A DNA stretch of 9,632 nt, taken from assembly GCA_021163565.1 (NCBI GenBank), contig JAGGTT010000097.1, forward strand, positions 1 through 9,632, given 5' to 3'. This DNA comes from Candidatus Tharpella sp. Its GTDB lineage: Bacteria > Desulfobacterota > Anaeroferrophillalia > Anaeroferrophillales > Tharpellaceae. Below, one piece after another: positions 1 to 8,882 of the stretch (position 1 is the first letter of the stretch; every line of letters starts with the position of its first letter). Made by a program: the position numbers and the translations under genes. A model generated the notes under the pieces. It saw nothing but the letters and a program-made list of their open reading frames with translations, did not search any database and was not told the origin of the DNA.

Positions 1-1847
1 GCTTTAACGATACAGTTGCGGCCTTTAAGATCGGGTTCTAGACGGATTGTAAATGAGGCCTCGATATCGGAATTTAGGTTGATGATAACCGCAACCGGAG
101 CCGGGTTCAGAATCACCGGTACTTGGGGCCGGTCACTGCGGAAGATGTGGGGATGACCGACTAGCTTTTTAAGGATGAGACTTTGGTTCAGGGAGAGGTT
201 GAAATTTTCGTCATCATTGCCAGCCCGGCGGATAGCACCACAAATACGTCGATCCTGGGAGCTGAAAAAGGGCAGTTCAACTCCGTTTTTTATCCGCTCA
301 AGTGCTAGATTACGACCTATAGTCCAGGAGTTGTCGAGGTTACGTCTCTGGATTTTCGGTGTCAGCAGCATAGAGTTGTCCCGGTTTATCTGGACGAACC
401 AGGCGAGACGGTTGTCAGGTTGATCTTTGGTTGACAGGGTTTCCAGCCCCGGATTCGGGATTACCTGACGGATGGCATTCAGAGTGCGGCGCCAGGCGGG
501 TTCGAAATTAATCGCCGGGGCCAGTACTTTAAGTTGCGGCTCCGGCAGAGAAATCTCACACTCTTTTACCGGTTTGTTTTCACTGAGATTAAGCAAGGCC
601 GCACTCTCCAATGCGATCCATGGGAAATTATTCTCTGTTGCCGTCTGCTTAATCTTTTCAAGTTTTCGCCGCTCTGCATCATCAACTCTGCCGGTGAGCC
701 AGTAGGAGACAAGATTGTTGAGCAAGGTAAAGATCGATATCTCCGGTCTTTTCTCAATTTTGTCAAGACTCTCCCGGGCCTCTTCGGAAAAACCGCGGAA
801 GAAATGGAGCAAGGTTTCCGCCAGCCGAAACAGATCCCGGGTAAAGGGGTTGTAGGCAAACTCCTGTTCTCCGATCTGCAGCGCGGCGGCCACCTTTTCC
901 CAGTCAGTTGCAGTCTGAATATGGCCGGCCGTGATTGTGTAAAAGAGGGCAATAGGCGCATCAAAACCGGGAGTTTTATCCGGATTCAGATTATGCGAAT
1001 ATTCAAGGTCACCGGCAAACTCGGCAGCCGCCGTGACCAGATCGCCTTTAAGCGTCGATAGGGCTCCCTTAAGACCGCTGCCGTAAAAGAGCTGCGTGTG
1101 CTGAGTGTAGAGAGATTCAAGCTCGTTAAGCTGTCCGCTTAAGAGAAGTTTATGGGCGTAAAGTAAGATAAAAGGGCGGCTGGCCGGATCTTCTGCGGGA
1201 AAGTTTTCTTTGATGAAATCATCGAAAACGGATGTTTTTTGTAAATCTTCCAGTGAATGGGTGATAACATCATCAATCACTGTGAACTGAAACGGCAGCG
1301 GCAGTTTTAAGAACCACTCCCGAGCAAACGGATAGATGGTCAGGGCGGCGTAGGGATGGCGGAAAACAGGGTTGTAGGTGGCCCGGTGGAAAATCGGCAG
1401 AGCTTTCTGCAGACTCTCAAAATCATGGCTGAAGAGAGCTAAACGGAAATCCCGCAGGGTCCGGGTGCAGAGGCTGAAATCTGTGTCGCATGTCAGCTTG
1501 TCTCTGTCGATGAAAGAGGAACGGATAAGCTGGCGGCATAAATCTAGAGTCCGTTTTTCCAGAGGTCTGCGGGCGACCTCTTCGAGGATCTTCGGATGAC
1601 ATCGGTTATGGCTGTCAAGGAGCTCGAGTTGAGCAAGTTTGGAGTGGATTTTTGTCGCTTTTGCCGGGTTCCAGCGGTAGCGGCTGCCGGGAGCTGCAAA
1701 CAGGGCTTTAACAATTCTAAAGAGTTCATCTTTCGGGGTATCGCTGTCTAATAGAGCCGTGATCTGAAGAAAGAATTTCTCTTCACTATCAAGCTGCTGG
1801 AACAGCATAGCAGGCTGATTGTCAGTTGAACAAGGATTGTCAGGCAT
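1..1847 (-). CDS. SNF2-family DEAD/DEAH-box helicase, N-terminal part (truncated by window edge)
   Basis: The minus strand is open from an ATG at 1847 to the left edge: about 615 codons without a stop, so the 3' part with the ATPase motor lies outside. The visible part looks like the long helical N-terminal region of large bacterial SNF2-type helicases. Blocks I associate with that family are 'AWFVQI' followed by 'PKIQRRN' and 'SWTIGRNLALERI' (about residues 480-510), 'SQDRRICGAIRR' (about 525-540) and 'LVGHPHIF' (about 560); upstream is a solenoid-like stretch including 'NPFTRDLFRLAETLLHFFRG' (about 330-350). No Walker motif is visible here, so helicase activity is inferred from family resemblance. 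The start codon lies 3 bp after the dgt stop, implying translational coupling; there is no strong Shine-Dalgarno, and Met14 is an alternative start. The stretch has no long rival ORF. Family assignment is from memory of these blocks; an uncharacterised solenoid protein is the alternative. Confidence 0.6.
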   Translation of the reverse strand, partial: MPDNPCSTDNQPAMLFQQLDSEEKFFLQITALLDSDTPKDELFRIVKALFAAPGSRYRWNPAKATKIHSKLAQLELLDSHNRCHPKILEEVARRPLEKRTLDLCRQLIRSSFIDRDKLTCDTDFSLCTRTLRDFRLALFSHDFESLQKALPIFHRATYNPVFRHPYAALTIYPFAREWFLKLPLPFQFTVIDDVITHSLEDLQKTSVFDDFIKENFPAEDPASRPFILLYAHKLLLSGQLNELESLYTQHTQLFYGSGLKGALSTLKGDLVTAAAEFAGDLEYSHNLNPDKTPGFDAPIALFYTITAGHIQTATDWEKVAAALQIGEQEFAYNPFTRDLFRLAETLLHFFRGFSEEARESLDKIEKRPEISIFTLLNNLVSYWLTGRVDDAERRKLEKIKQTATENNFPWIALESAALLNLSENKPVKECEISLPEPQLKVLAPAINFEPAWRRTLNAIRQVIPNPGLETLSTKDQPDNRLAWFVQINRDNSMLLTPKIQRRNLDNSWTIGRNLALERIKNGVELPFFSSQDRRICGAIRRAGNDDENFNLSLNQSLILKKLVGHPHIFRSDRPQVPVILNPAPVAVIINLNSDIEASFTIRLEPDLKGRNCIVK

Positions 1848-1850
1848 TAC

Positions 1851-2918
1851 TTAAATATTCCAGGGATGCGGTAAAAACAGTTTCTCATAGAGGGAAAAAG
1901 CATAACGGTCGGTCATGCTGGCGATAAAATCACGCAGATTGTCTTCCAGGGTCGCACTTTCGATATAGGCCGGGTAATACTTGGTTTGGAACTCATCCGG
2001 GTGTTTGCTGAGGTAGATATAAATCTCTTCGAGCAGACGACTGGCTTTACTGAAATCACGATAGACGACCGGGCTTTCATAGACCCGAGTGAAGAGAAAT
2101 GTACGCAGATCAGTTATAGCTTCTAAAATTTCAGGTGATATCTGCAGGCTGCCGGGGATCTGGCGGCTGACATCAATAATGTCGGTAACCATGCTGTTGA
2201 TTCGCTGGGGATGGGTTTTCCCCAGAACCTTCTGACATTTTAGCGGGATTTCATCAGCGGAAATCGCCTGGGCTCTGATAGCATCATCCAGATCGTGGTT
2301 GACATAGGCGATTATGTCAGCTAAGCGAACACAACGCCCCTCTAAAGTTACAGCGGTATGTTCCAGGGCCGGCGAGAGAATCGGCCCTTTACCTTTTGAG
2401 TGTTTAATAATACCGTCCCGAACCTCGAAACTTAAATTAAGTCCGGCCCCATCCTTTTCCAGAATATCCACGACTCTCAAGCTCTGTTTGAAATGCTTGA
2501 AACCTTCGGGATGGAGACGGTTTAAAACTGTCTCTCCGGCATGACCGAACGGGGTGTGACCGAGATCATGGCCTAAAGCAATGGCCTCGGTCAGGTCCTC
2601 ATTTAGGAACAGAGCCTTGGCGATGGTCCGGGCGATCTGGGACACCTCAAGTGTATGGGTCAAGCGGGTTCGGTAATGATCTCCACTCGGAGTCAGAAAA
2701 ACCTGAGTCTTGTATTTCAGGCGGCGAAAGGCTTTGGAGTGGATAATCCGGTCGCGGTCATGCTGAAAGGCCATACGATAGTCGCATTCAGGCTCTTTTC
2801 TGGCCCGACCTTTGGAGTCGGCACTGAAAGCGGCGAAAGGAGCTAAGAGGCTCCTCTCGCGCAGTTCCAGTTCGCAGCGTACACTCTTTGCCGCGGTTAT
2901 GTTTGGTTCAGCGTTCAT
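1851..2918 (-). CDS. dgt: dGTPase-like HD-domain deoxynucleotide triphosphohydrolase
   Basis: Hydrolyses dNTPs (classically dGTP) to deoxynucleoside plus triphosphate, a cytosolic role in dNTP-pool control. The 355-residue product has the full metal-binding HD signature: H88 in 'RLTHTLEVSQIAR', H117-D118 in 'ALGHDLGHTPFGHAGE' and D201 in 'RLADIIAYVNHD'. The N-terminal family block 'DRDRIIHSKAFRRLKYKTQV' (54-73) and the C-terminal HD-associated region are intact. Length matches the shorter, dGTPase-like class rather than the ~500-residue E. coli Dgt. I chose the ATG at 2918: the ATG at 3038 would add 40 residues wholly inside the gltA frame and unlike the family. The chosen start overlaps the gltA stop by 11 bp, and the next gene starts 3 bp after the TAA, so expression is probably from the gltA promoter. 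Members differ in nucleotide preference, so the exact substrate is not fixed by sequence. No key residue is missing. Confidence 0.9.
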   Translation of the reverse strand: MNAEPNITAAKSVRCELELRERSLLAPFAAFSADSKGRARKEPECDYRMAFQHDRDRIIHSKAFRRLKYKTQVFLTPSGDHYRTRLTHTLEVSQIARTIAKALFLNEDLTEAIALGHDLGHTPFGHAGETVLNRLHPEGFKHFKQSLRVVDILEKDGAGLNLSFEVRDGIIKHSKGKGPILSPALEHTAVTLEGRCVRLADIIAYVNHDLDDAIRAQAISADEIPLKCQKVLGKTHPQRINSMVTDIIDVSRQIPGSLQISPEILEAITDLRTFLFTRVYESPVVYRDFSKASRLLEEIYIYLSKHPDEFQTKYYPAYIESATLEDNLRDFIASMTDRYAFSLYEKLFLPHPWNI

Positions 2919-4317
2919 CAATCTTGGTGAATTCCCGGTTGAATTGACCGGTATAGAGAGCCCGAGGGCGGAAAATCCGGTTTTTCTGGATGTATTCCAA
3001 AACTCGGGCCGTCCAGCCCGCGACCCGGCTGACCGCAAAGAGTGGGGTGAACATCGCTGGGTCGATACCGAGGCGGGTGTAGACTACGCCGGAGTAGTAG
3101 TCAACATTAGGAAAGATATTCTTATCCTGAGAGAGAGCCTCAATAACTTCAAGCTCCACCCGTTCGGCAGTAGTAATCAGATTTTGAATATCGCTGCTGC
3201 AGCCGGAACACTTAAATTTTGCCAAGGGACCTAAAATTCTGGCTCTGGGGTCGTAGGTGTTGTAGACGCGGTGGCCGAAACCGGGAACTTTCTCTTTTTT
3301 CGCCAGGGTCTCTTTGACCCAGGCTGCGGCATTTTCCGGGCTGCCGATATCATGTAAGGTATGGATAACCCGCTCATTGGCACCGCCATGCAGCGGCCCG
3401 TTTAAAGCGGCGATGCCGGAACCGACGGAAAAATAGATGTCGGACATGGTTGAGGCGACCACCATTGAGGCGAAGGTGCTGGCGTTCATGCCGTGATCGG
3501 CATGCAGGATCAAAGCTACATCCAGAACCCGTTCTTCAATCGGGGTCGGCCGCTGGCCGTTCATCATATAGAAGATGTTTGCCGCATGACTTAATTCGTT
3601 TAAGGGTTCGTAGGGCATCAGGCCGTGCCGCAGCCGGGCAATTGCGGCGGTAATTGTCGGCACTCCGGCAATCAGGTGGTAGCAAGCCTCGAGACCGCTG
3701 GCATCATCCCGGTCAGATTTTCTTCTTTTTCTCGATTTTTTCTTTTTGAATTCGTAGATAGCACGTCTTTCACCGCTGGGTTTGGTCTCCATCGCGATCG
3801 AATCTTCGTCAGCGCTGATGGCATCGTCGAGTTTCGGCTTTGCCTCCTCACGGTCGAGGCTGGTAAACTCCTGGCGCATGAAGATGGTACCCATTCTCAG
3901 TGCCGCCATCGCGTTCATCTCTTCAACCGGATAGCTCATTAACAGGCGCAAAGTCTTATTCATGTGCCGGTAATTGGTAAGTTTGTCTTCAAAAGCCTTA
4001 AGCTCTTCACTGTTGGGCAGATAACCGTGCAGGAGCAGAAAAGAGACCTCTTCATATGTAGAGTAGGCACAGAGTTCAAAGATGTCATATCCTCTGTATG
4101 AGAGCATGCCGGCGCTGCCGTTAACGTAACCAACCTTGGATTCGCAGGCGATCGCTCCTTCGAGTCCGGGACCGATGGTGCATTCTATCGGCCATTTTGC
4201 CGCTTTCCCGGTCGCAGGTTGTTTGCCGATGGGACCGATTTCAGCCCGGGCTTTGGCCGCAGCGTCGAGAATAAGTTTGGTGATTTCAGTTGTTTCTTGA
4301 TGTCTATCGCGGTTCAT
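2908..4317 (-). CDS. gltA: citrate synthase with an unusual charged insertion
   Basis: Condenses oxaloacetate and acetyl-CoA to citrate, the entry step of the TCA cycle, in the cytosol. The three catalytic residues are present: H275 in 'LHADHGMNAS', H310 in 'NGPLHGGANE' and D406 in 'FPNVDYYSG'; 'PGFGHRVY' (345-352) and the C-terminal 'RPRALYTGQ' are also typical. The product is 469 residues, against about 430 for E. coli GltA. The extra length is an insertion at about 158-208, after the 'ALRMG' helix and before 'LIAGVPTI', where relatives have a short acidic loop. It starts acidic ('DDAISADEDS') and ends in a strongly basic run, 'KKKKSRKRRK' at 191-200. I chose the ATG at 4317, not 4332, because AGGAG (4325-4329) sits 7 nt upstream and would otherwise be inside the coding sequence. 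It heads the gltA-dgt-SNF2 gene set. 2-methylcitrate synthase is a less likely alternative. Confidence 0.95.
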   Translation of the reverse strand: MNRDRHQETTEITKLILDAAAKARAEIGPIGKQPATGKAAKWPIECTIGPGLEGAIACESKVGYVNGSAGMLSYRGYDIFELCAYSTYEEVSFLLLHGYLPNSEELKAFEDKLTNYRHMNKTLRLLMSYPVEEMNAMAALRMGTIFMRQEFTSLDREEAKPKLDDAISADEDSIAMETKPSGERRAIYEFKKKKSRKRRKSDRDDASGLEACYHLIAGVPTITAAIARLRHGLMPYEPLNELSHAANIFYMMNGQRPTPIEERVLDVALILHADHGMNASTFASMVVASTMSDIYFSVGSGIAALNGPLHGGANERVIHTLHDIGSPENAAAWVKETLAKKEKVPGFGHRVYNTYDPRARILGPLAKFKCSGCSSDIQNLITTAERVELEVIEALSQDKNIFPNVDYYSGVVYTRLGIDPAMFTPLFAVSRVAGWTARVLEYIQKNRIFRPRALYTGQFNREFTKIDER

Positions 4318-4324
4318 GTTATCT

Positions 4325-4329
4325 CTCCT
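4325..4329 (-). promoter_or_regulatory. Shine-Dalgarno site that fixes the gltA start
   Basis: AGGAG on the minus strand, 7 nt before the ATG at 4317. An in-frame ATG at 4332 lies just upstream of this site, so the Shine-Dalgarno would fall in codons 1-3 of the longer form. This favours the shorter protein. Confidence 0.8.
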
Positions 4330-4430
4330 CATGACTTAATACTGATTATCACAAACGCCGCCTCTTTTTCTAATGATAGGTTTGGTCTCTGGTTTTTTCG
4401 CGGTCAGCTTAAATGGCGGGCGAAAGGAGA

Positions 4431-4459
4431 ACTTATTATATTTTTTATGTTTTTGTCAA
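4431..4459 (-). promoter_or_regulatory. candidate promoter elements for gltA operon
   Basis: On the minus strand a perfect TTGACA (4459-4454) is followed by a perfect TATAAT (4440-4435), but with only 13 nt between them instead of about 17. With an 18-nt spacer the -10 would be TAAGTT, a weak match. Either hexamer could belong to a different pairing. The position, about 115-140 bp upstream of the gltA ATG in the 166-bp divergent gap, suits a gltA promoter. I found no convincing plus-strand promoter for the ABC genes in the same gap. The gap also contains the short inverted pair TTTCGC/GCGAAA at about 4395-4425. Confidence 0.4.
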
Positions 4460-4483
4460 GTATTTATTGCTATTTGAGAATTT

Positions 4484-5407
4484 ATGAATGCGCTGGAGAT
4501 TGAAAATCTAAGTAAAAATTATGGCTCGCTACAGGCCCTGATTGAGATCGATTTAAGCGTTGCCGAGGGTGCTTTTTTCGCCCTTTTAGGTCCTAATGGG
4601 GCCGGGAAATCGACCTTGATAAATATCCTTGCCGGTTTAACTCGGGCGACCTCGGGAACCGCTGAGATTCTGGGACACGATGTCAGAAAAGAGTGGCGTC
4701 AGGCCCGTTATAAACTTGGAGTCGTGCCCCAGGAATTGGCCTACGATCCTTTTTTTACGATCCGGGAGATGTTGGTTCTGCAATCCGGCTATTTCGGTTT
4801 AGGGGCCGGAAACCGGGATTGGCTGGATGAATTGCTGGAGGCACTGGGCCTTGCAGATAAAGCCGATACTACCATGAACCATCTTTCGGGCGGGATGAAA
4901 CGGCGGGTTCTGATTGCCCAGGCCCTAGTTCATCGGCCGCCGGTAGTTATTCTTGATGAGCCGACCGCCGGTGTTGATGTCGCTTTAAGAGAGCGACTCT
5001 GGCGGTTTATTCGTTCTCTCAACCGCAAAGGACATACGATTATTCTGACCACACACTATCTTGAAGAGGCTGAAAGTATGTGTGGTGAAATTGCCATTCT
5101 GGATCGGGGCCGGCTGGTTGCCAACGCGGCTAAGGATGTACTTTTGAGCCGTTACCGATGGCGTCAGCTTCGACTGCAGTTGTTACCGGAGAGTCGTCTC
5201 GAGCTTCCCGCAGAACTTGCGCTAAAGCAGGAAGCAGCTCCCGCCGGTGAGCTCTTGTTGCGGCTTCACCGCGAACAAGATCACATTGGTGAGGTTTTGG
5301 CTGCGCTTGATGGGGCCGGAGTAAAATTCTCCGATTTGAGAATCCATGAACCCGGTTTGACGGAGATTTACAGCGAACTGACCGGGGGAGGGGAGAATAA
5401 TGACTAA
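4484..5407 (+). CDS. yadG: ABC-2 exporter ATP-binding protein (YadG-like)
   Basis: Cytosolic ATPase subunit that powers the permease encoded next to it. The 307-residue product has all nucleotide-binding motifs in order: Walker A 'GPNGAGKST' (36-44), Q-loop Q83 in 'VVPQELAYD', signature 'LSGGM' (134-138), Walker B 'VVILDEP' (154-160) and H-loop H191 in 'TTHYLEEAE'. The C-terminal ~80 residues are the accessory tail usual in drug/lipid/polysaccharide-type ABC-2 ATPases; length matches E. coli YadG (308). The ATG at 4484 gives the expected N-terminus ('ALEIENLSKNYG') though only a weak Shine-Dalgarno precedes it. It overlaps the permease gene by 8 bp, so the two are co-translated. It diverges from gltA. 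The exported substrate cannot be read from sequence; the NodI, DrrA or CcmA branches are the nearest alternatives. Confidence 0.92.
   Translation: MNALEIENLSKNYGSLQALIEIDLSVAEGAFFALLGPNGAGKSTLINILAGLTRATSGTAEILGHDVRKEWRQARYKLGVVPQELAYDPFFTIREMLVLQSGYFGLGAGNRDWLDELLEALGLADKADTTMNHLSGGMKRRVLIAQALVHRPPVVILDEPTAGVDVALRERLWRFIRSLNRKGHTIILTTHYLEEAESMCGEIAILDRGRLVANAAKDVLLSRYRWRQLRLQLLPESRLELPAELALKQEAAPAGELLLRLHREQDHIGEVLAALDGAGVKFSDLRIHEPGLTEIYSELTGGGENND
5384..5394 (+). promoter_or_regulatory. Shine-Dalgarno for the permease gene inside the ATPase gene
   Basis: A G-rich run with GGGAGGGGAG-like sequence ends about 5 nt before the ATG at 5400, within the last codons of the ATPase gene. It supports the overlapping start and efficient coupled translation of the permease. 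Confidence 0.7.
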
Positions 5408-6164
5408 TTATTATGGTTTTTATACTCTTCTGGCACGTGAGATCTGGCGTTTTCTCAAGGTCTCGATTCAGACGATATTGACCCCGGTGATTACGGTTCT
5501 GCTCTATCTTCTGATCTTCTCCTCGGTGATTTCGAACAGTCGCCAGATGCTGCCCGGAATCGACTATTTGACTTTTCTGATTCCCGGTCTCATCGTCATG
5601 GCGATGCTCCAGAATGCTTTTGCCAACAGCTCCTCGAGTCTCTTTCAATCACGGCTTAACGGCAATGTGATTTTTGTCTTGCTGGCCCCAATTTCAGATT
5701 TTGAGATTTATGCCGCCTTTGTCGGGGCCGCAATTGTCCGCGGGGTGCTGGTGGGAGCCGGAGTCTGGCTGGCCGCCTGCAGCTTCAGCCTGGTGCCGGT
5801 CAAACATCCTCTCTATGCTCTGGCCTTCACTCTTTTCTGTACCAGTTCTCTTGGTGCTCTGGGTCTGGTTTCCGCGATTATAGCCGATAAATGGGATCAT
5901 ATTTCAGCCTTTCAGAATTTTGTAATTGTGCCGTTCTCTTTTTTAAGTGGAGTATTCTTTTCGATCCAGGATCTGCCGCCATTCTGGGAGCGGGCCTCCC
6001 ATTTTAATCCCTTCTTCTATTTTGTCGACGGCTTCCGCTACAGCTGTCTCGGGGTTTCCGAGATCGAGGTTGGAACCAGCCTCAAAGTCAGTCTGATTTT
6101 CTTCCTTTTGAGTTCGGCCTGGGCCTTGTGGCTTTTATGGCGGGGTTATAACCTGCGCAGCTAG
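5400..6164 (+). CDS. yadH: ABC-2 exporter permease (YadH-like)
   Basis: Inner-membrane permease partner of the preceding ATPase. The 254-residue product matches the usual YadH/NodJ length and has about six hydrophobic segments: roughly residues 24-44, 56-75, 106-130, 138-161, 171-189 and 228-247. The family hallmark is the conserved stretch 'DKWDHISAFQNFVIVPFSFL' (163-182) followed by 'SGVFFSI' and the 'NPFFYFVDGFRY' block (203-214). The N-terminus 'LLAREIWRFLK' plus the 'IPGLIVMAMLQNAFANSSSS' segment also fit. It begins 8 bp inside the upstream gene with its own strong Shine-Dalgarno. Transcription probably ends at the hairpin at 6193-6230. The pair carries no nearby periplasmic or outer-membrane partner, so this looks like a simple two-gene exporter of unknown substrate. 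Confidence 0.92.
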   Translation: MTNYYGFYTLLAREIWRFLKVSIQTILTPVITVLLYLLIFSSVISNSRQMLPGIDYLTFLIPGLIVMAMLQNAFANSSSSLFQSRLNGNVIFVLLAPISDFEIYAAFVGAAIVRGVLVGAGVWLAACSFSLVPVKHPLYALAFTLFCTSSLGALGLVSAIIADKWDHISAFQNFVIVPFSFLSGVFFSIQDLPPFWERASHFNPFFYFVDGFRYSCLGVSEIEVGTSLKVSLIFFLLSSAWALWLLWRGYNLRS

Positions 6165-6192
6165 GTTTGTTTTCAGCACTGATTTCCAACGG

Positions 6193-6230
6193 AAAAGGCC
6201 CGGAGAAAAATAAGTCTCCAGGCCTTTATT
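6193..6230. terminator. bidirectional intrinsic terminator between yadH and clpB
   Basis: Hairpin: AAAGGCC (6194-6200) pairs with GGCCTTT (6221-6227) and GGAGA (6202-6206) with TCTCC (6215-6219), with one C/A mismatch and an 8-nt loop. A T-rich tail (TTTATTATTT) follows on the plus strand and TTTTCC follows on the minus strand. It sits 28 bp after the permease stop and 45 bp after the clpB stop, so it can serve both convergent genes. Confidence 0.85.
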
Positions 6231-6275
6231 ATTTGAATTTCTAACCTTGAGCGGTCGTCAGGAAAATTCGGTTTA

Positions 6276-8882
6276 TCAATTAAATATCAGCTTATCTCCT
6301 TCGATTTTCACATTCACTGTATCGCCGTCGTTGACCTCTCCGGCCATGATTGCATAGGCCAGCGGGGTTTCAAGAAGATTTTTCAACGCCCGTTTCAGAG
6401 GCCGGGCGCCGTAAGTCGGGTCGTAACCAGATTCGGCAATAAAAGCGACGGCTTCCGGAGTAAGATTAAGTTTGATCTCCTTTTCGGCCAGACGTTTTGC
6501 CAATTCCCCAAGCTGAATGGTGATGATCTTCTCGAGATCTTTACGCTTTAATGCATGAAAGACGATAATATCATCGATCCGGTTGAGAAACTCGGGCCGG
6601 AATTCGACTTTCATCGTCTCAAGCACGGTTTTGTTGACCCGGGCAAAACTCTCTTCCGATTCCTCTCCGGGGGCCATGTTTTCAACGATAAACTGGCTGC
6701 CGATATTCGAGGTCATAATGATCACCGTATTCTTGAAATCGACCACGCGGCCGTGAGAATCGGTCAGTCGGCCATCATCTAGAATCTGCAGCAAAATATT
6801 GAAGACATCATGATGTGCCTTTTCGATTTCATCAAAGAGAATTACCGAGTAGGGTTTGCGGCGCACCGCTTCGGTTAATTGTCCGCCTTCATCGTAACCA
6901 ACGTAGCCCGGAGGCGCACCGATGAGTCTGGAGACAGAATGTTTTTCCATATATTCGGACATGTCGATGCGGGTCAGATTGTTCTCATCGTCAAAGAGAA
7001 ATTCAGCTAGAGCTTTGGCCAGTTCGGTTTTGCCGACTCCGGTCGGGCCGCAGAAGATGAAACTGCCCAGAGGTCGCAATGGGTCATTGATTCCGGCCCG
7101 GGCCCGGATCACGGCATCGGCGACTGCCTGTACGGCATCCTCTTGGCCGACCACCTTTTTATGGAGATGCTCATTTAAGTGGAGCAGTTTCTCCCGTTCA
7201 CCTTCGAGCAGTTTGCTGACCGGGATACTGGTCCAGCGGCTGATGATCTCGGCGATATCCTCTTCATCGACAATCTCTTTCAAAAGAGAACGGCCGCTTT
7301 TCTGGTTCTCAAGGATCTTGTCACGAGCTTCTTTGCGTTCTTTTTCAAGGGTCGCCAGGCGGTCATATTTAAGTTCTGCGGCTTTGTTTAAGTCATACTC
7401 CCTTTCGGCATGTTCAATTTTGACTTTGACCTCTTCGATCTTTTTACCGATCTCGCGCAGGTTGGCAATCATCTCTTTTTCCAGTTGCCAGCGCGCGGTT
7501 ACGGTTTTGCTTTTGCTCTGCCATTCGGCCAGTTCCTGCTCGATCTTTTCCAGCCGCAAGCGCGAGGCCTTGTCTTTATCGCGCTTCAAGGCTTCACGCT
7601 CTATTTCAAGCTGCATGATTCTCCGGGTTATCTCGTCCAGTTCACTTGGCATGCTGTCAATCTCAGTCCGCAGCTTGGCACCGGCCTCATCGATTAAGTC
7701 AATCGCTTTATCGGGCAGGAAACGGTCACTTATATAACGGTGCGACAGAGTCGCGGCCGCAACTAAAGCGGTATCCTTAAACTGAATACCGTGATGCACC
7801 TCATAGCGTTCTTTTAAGCCACGCAGGATTGATATCGTATCTTCCACAGTCGGCTGATCAACCTTGACCGGTTGAAAGCGGCGCTCCAATGCGGCATCTT
7901 TTTCGATATAGAGACGGTACTCATTTAAGGTAGTGGCACCGATACAGTGGAGTTCGCCCCGGGCCAGTAGCGGTTTTAAGAGATTGCCGGCATCCATTGA
8001 ACCTTCGGTTTTGCCGGCCCCGACCACAGTATGGAGTTCGTCAATAAAAAGGATGATATCACCGGCGGCCTCTTTAACTTCATTTAAGACTGCCTTTAAA
8101 CGTTCTTCAAATTCACCGCGAAATTTAGCCCCGGCAATAAGTGCTCCCATATCGAGTGAAATCAGGCGTTTGTTTTTAAGATTTTCAGGTACATCCTGAA
8201 CAAAAATACGTTGCGCCAGTCCTTCGGCGATAGCAGTTTTGCCGACTCCGGGTTCACCGATTAAGACGGGATTGTTTTTGGTCCGGCGCGAGAGCACCTG
8301 GATGACCCGGCGGATCTCGTCGTCGCGGCCGATGACCGGATCAAGTTTGTCTTTGGCAGCAGCCTTGGTCAGGTCTGTACCGTATTTTTCCAGAGCCTGA
8401 TAGGTGGTCTCCGGATTCTGGCTCGTAACCCGCTGATGGCCGCGGACTTCAGTTAAAACCGAAAGCAATTTCTCCCGGTTGATGCCGAAACCGTCAAAGA
8501 GGGTGGTAAGAGGATCATTGATGACTGAAACCGCAGCTAAAAGAAGATGTTCAACGCTGACATATTCATCTTTGAACTGTTCCGCTTCATCTTTGGCTTT
8601 AACGAAAACCTGGCCCAGACGCGGACTCATATAGATCTGGCCGCCGCTGCCGGTCCCGGTCACTGCAGGAATCTTGGCAAGTTGCTCTGAAACCGCATTT
8701 TCGACTGCTCCGCTAGCGATTCCAATCTTTTCCAGTAAGCGGGGAACTAACCCTTCGGGCTGTTCAAGCAGAGCCAGAATCAGGTGCTCGGTGTCGATCT
8801 GTTGATGATGGCGGCGTAAAGCCAGCTCCTGGGCGGTGGCTACGGCCTCCTGACTTTTTTGTGTAAATTTACTGGTATCCAT
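6276..8882 (-). CDS. clpB: ClpB ATP-dependent disaggregase (Hsp100)
   Basis: Cytosolic hexameric AAA+ chaperone that, with DnaK, extracts polypeptides from aggregates after stress. The 868 residues match the usual length (E. coli 857). Domains: N-terminal repeat domain (1-145); first AAA+ with Walker A 'GEPGVGKT' (209-216), Walker B 'ILFIDE' (277-282) and pore loop 'GAKFRG', with F254 where E. coli has Tyr; middle coiled coil (about 405-530); second AAA+ with 'GPTGVGKT' (612-619), 'VILFDE' (680-685), pore loop 'GYVGYDEGG' (659-667) and arginine-finger block 'FLNRID' (765-770). There is no ClpP-binding IGL/F loop, as expected. The start at 8882 has GGAGGT 8 nt upstream. E. coli makes a short ClpB from an internal GTG near residue 149; here no ATG or GTG codon occurs in the linker (residues 123-172), so that isoform is not evident. 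Monocistronic, with a palindromic element just upstream. Confidence 0.98.
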   Translation of the reverse strand: MDTSKFTQKSQEAVATAQELALRRHHQQIDTEHLILALLEQPEGLVPRLLEKIGIASGAVENAVSEQLAKIPAVTGTGSGGQIYMSPRLGQVFVKAKDEAEQFKDEYVSVEHLLLAAVSVINDPLTTLFDGFGINREKLLSVLTEVRGHQRVTSQNPETTYQALEKYGTDLTKAAAKDKLDPVIGRDDEIRRVIQVLSRRTKNNPVLIGEPGVGKTAIAEGLAQRIFVQDVPENLKNKRLISLDMGALIAGAKFRGEFEERLKAVLNEVKEAAGDIILFIDELHTVVGAGKTEGSMDAGNLLKPLLARGELHCIGATTLNEYRLYIEKDAALERRFQPVKVDQPTVEDTISILRGLKERYEVHHGIQFKDTALVAAATLSHRYISDRFLPDKAIDLIDEAGAKLRTEIDSMPSELDEITRRIMQLEIEREALKRDKDKASRLRLEKIEQELAEWQSKSKTVTARWQLEKEMIANLREIGKKIEEVKVKIEHAEREYDLNKAAELKYDRLATLEKERKEARDKILENQKSGRSLLKEIVDEEDIAEIISRWTSIPVSKLLEGEREKLLHLNEHLHKKVVGQEDAVQAVADAVIRARAGINDPLRPLGSFIFCGPTGVGKTELAKALAEFLFDDENNLTRIDMSEYMEKHSVSRLIGAPPGYVGYDEGGQLTEAVRRKPYSVILFDEIEKAHHDVFNILLQILDDGRLTDSHGRVVDFKNTVIIMTSNIGSQFIVENMAPGEESEESFARVNKTVLETMKVEFRPEFLNRIDDIIVFHALKRKDLEKIITIQLGELAKRLAEKEIKLNLTPEAVAFIAESGYDPTYGARPLKRALKNLLETPLAYAIMAGEVNDGDTVNVKIEGDKLIFN

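Noticed and set aside
534..1061. Plus-strand 175-codon ORF opposite the SNF2 gene
   Set aside because: The minus strand is open without a stop across the full 1847 bp with family-like blocks, so the plus-strand frame is a shadow.
2919..3038. Upstream ATG extending dgt by 40 codons
   Set aside because: The extension lies wholly in gltA coding sequence and does not resemble the dGTPase N-terminus; the start at 2918 fits family length.
3709..3750. Programmed frameshift at the A-rich run in gltA
   Set aside because: The frame is continuous through the run and no canonical X XXY YYZ heptamer is in the proper frame; the catalytic C-terminal half is read in the same frame.
4318..4332. Upstream ATG extending gltA by 5 codons
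   Set aside because: It would place the only good Shine-Dalgarno inside the coding region.
6922..7737. A 271-codon plus-strand ORF opposite the clpB coiled-coil region
   Set aside because: It is antisense to an intact, highly conserved clpB frame; its Ser/Arg/Leu-rich composition is what the complement of a Glu/Lys/Leu-rich coiled coil gives, and it has no recognisable domain.
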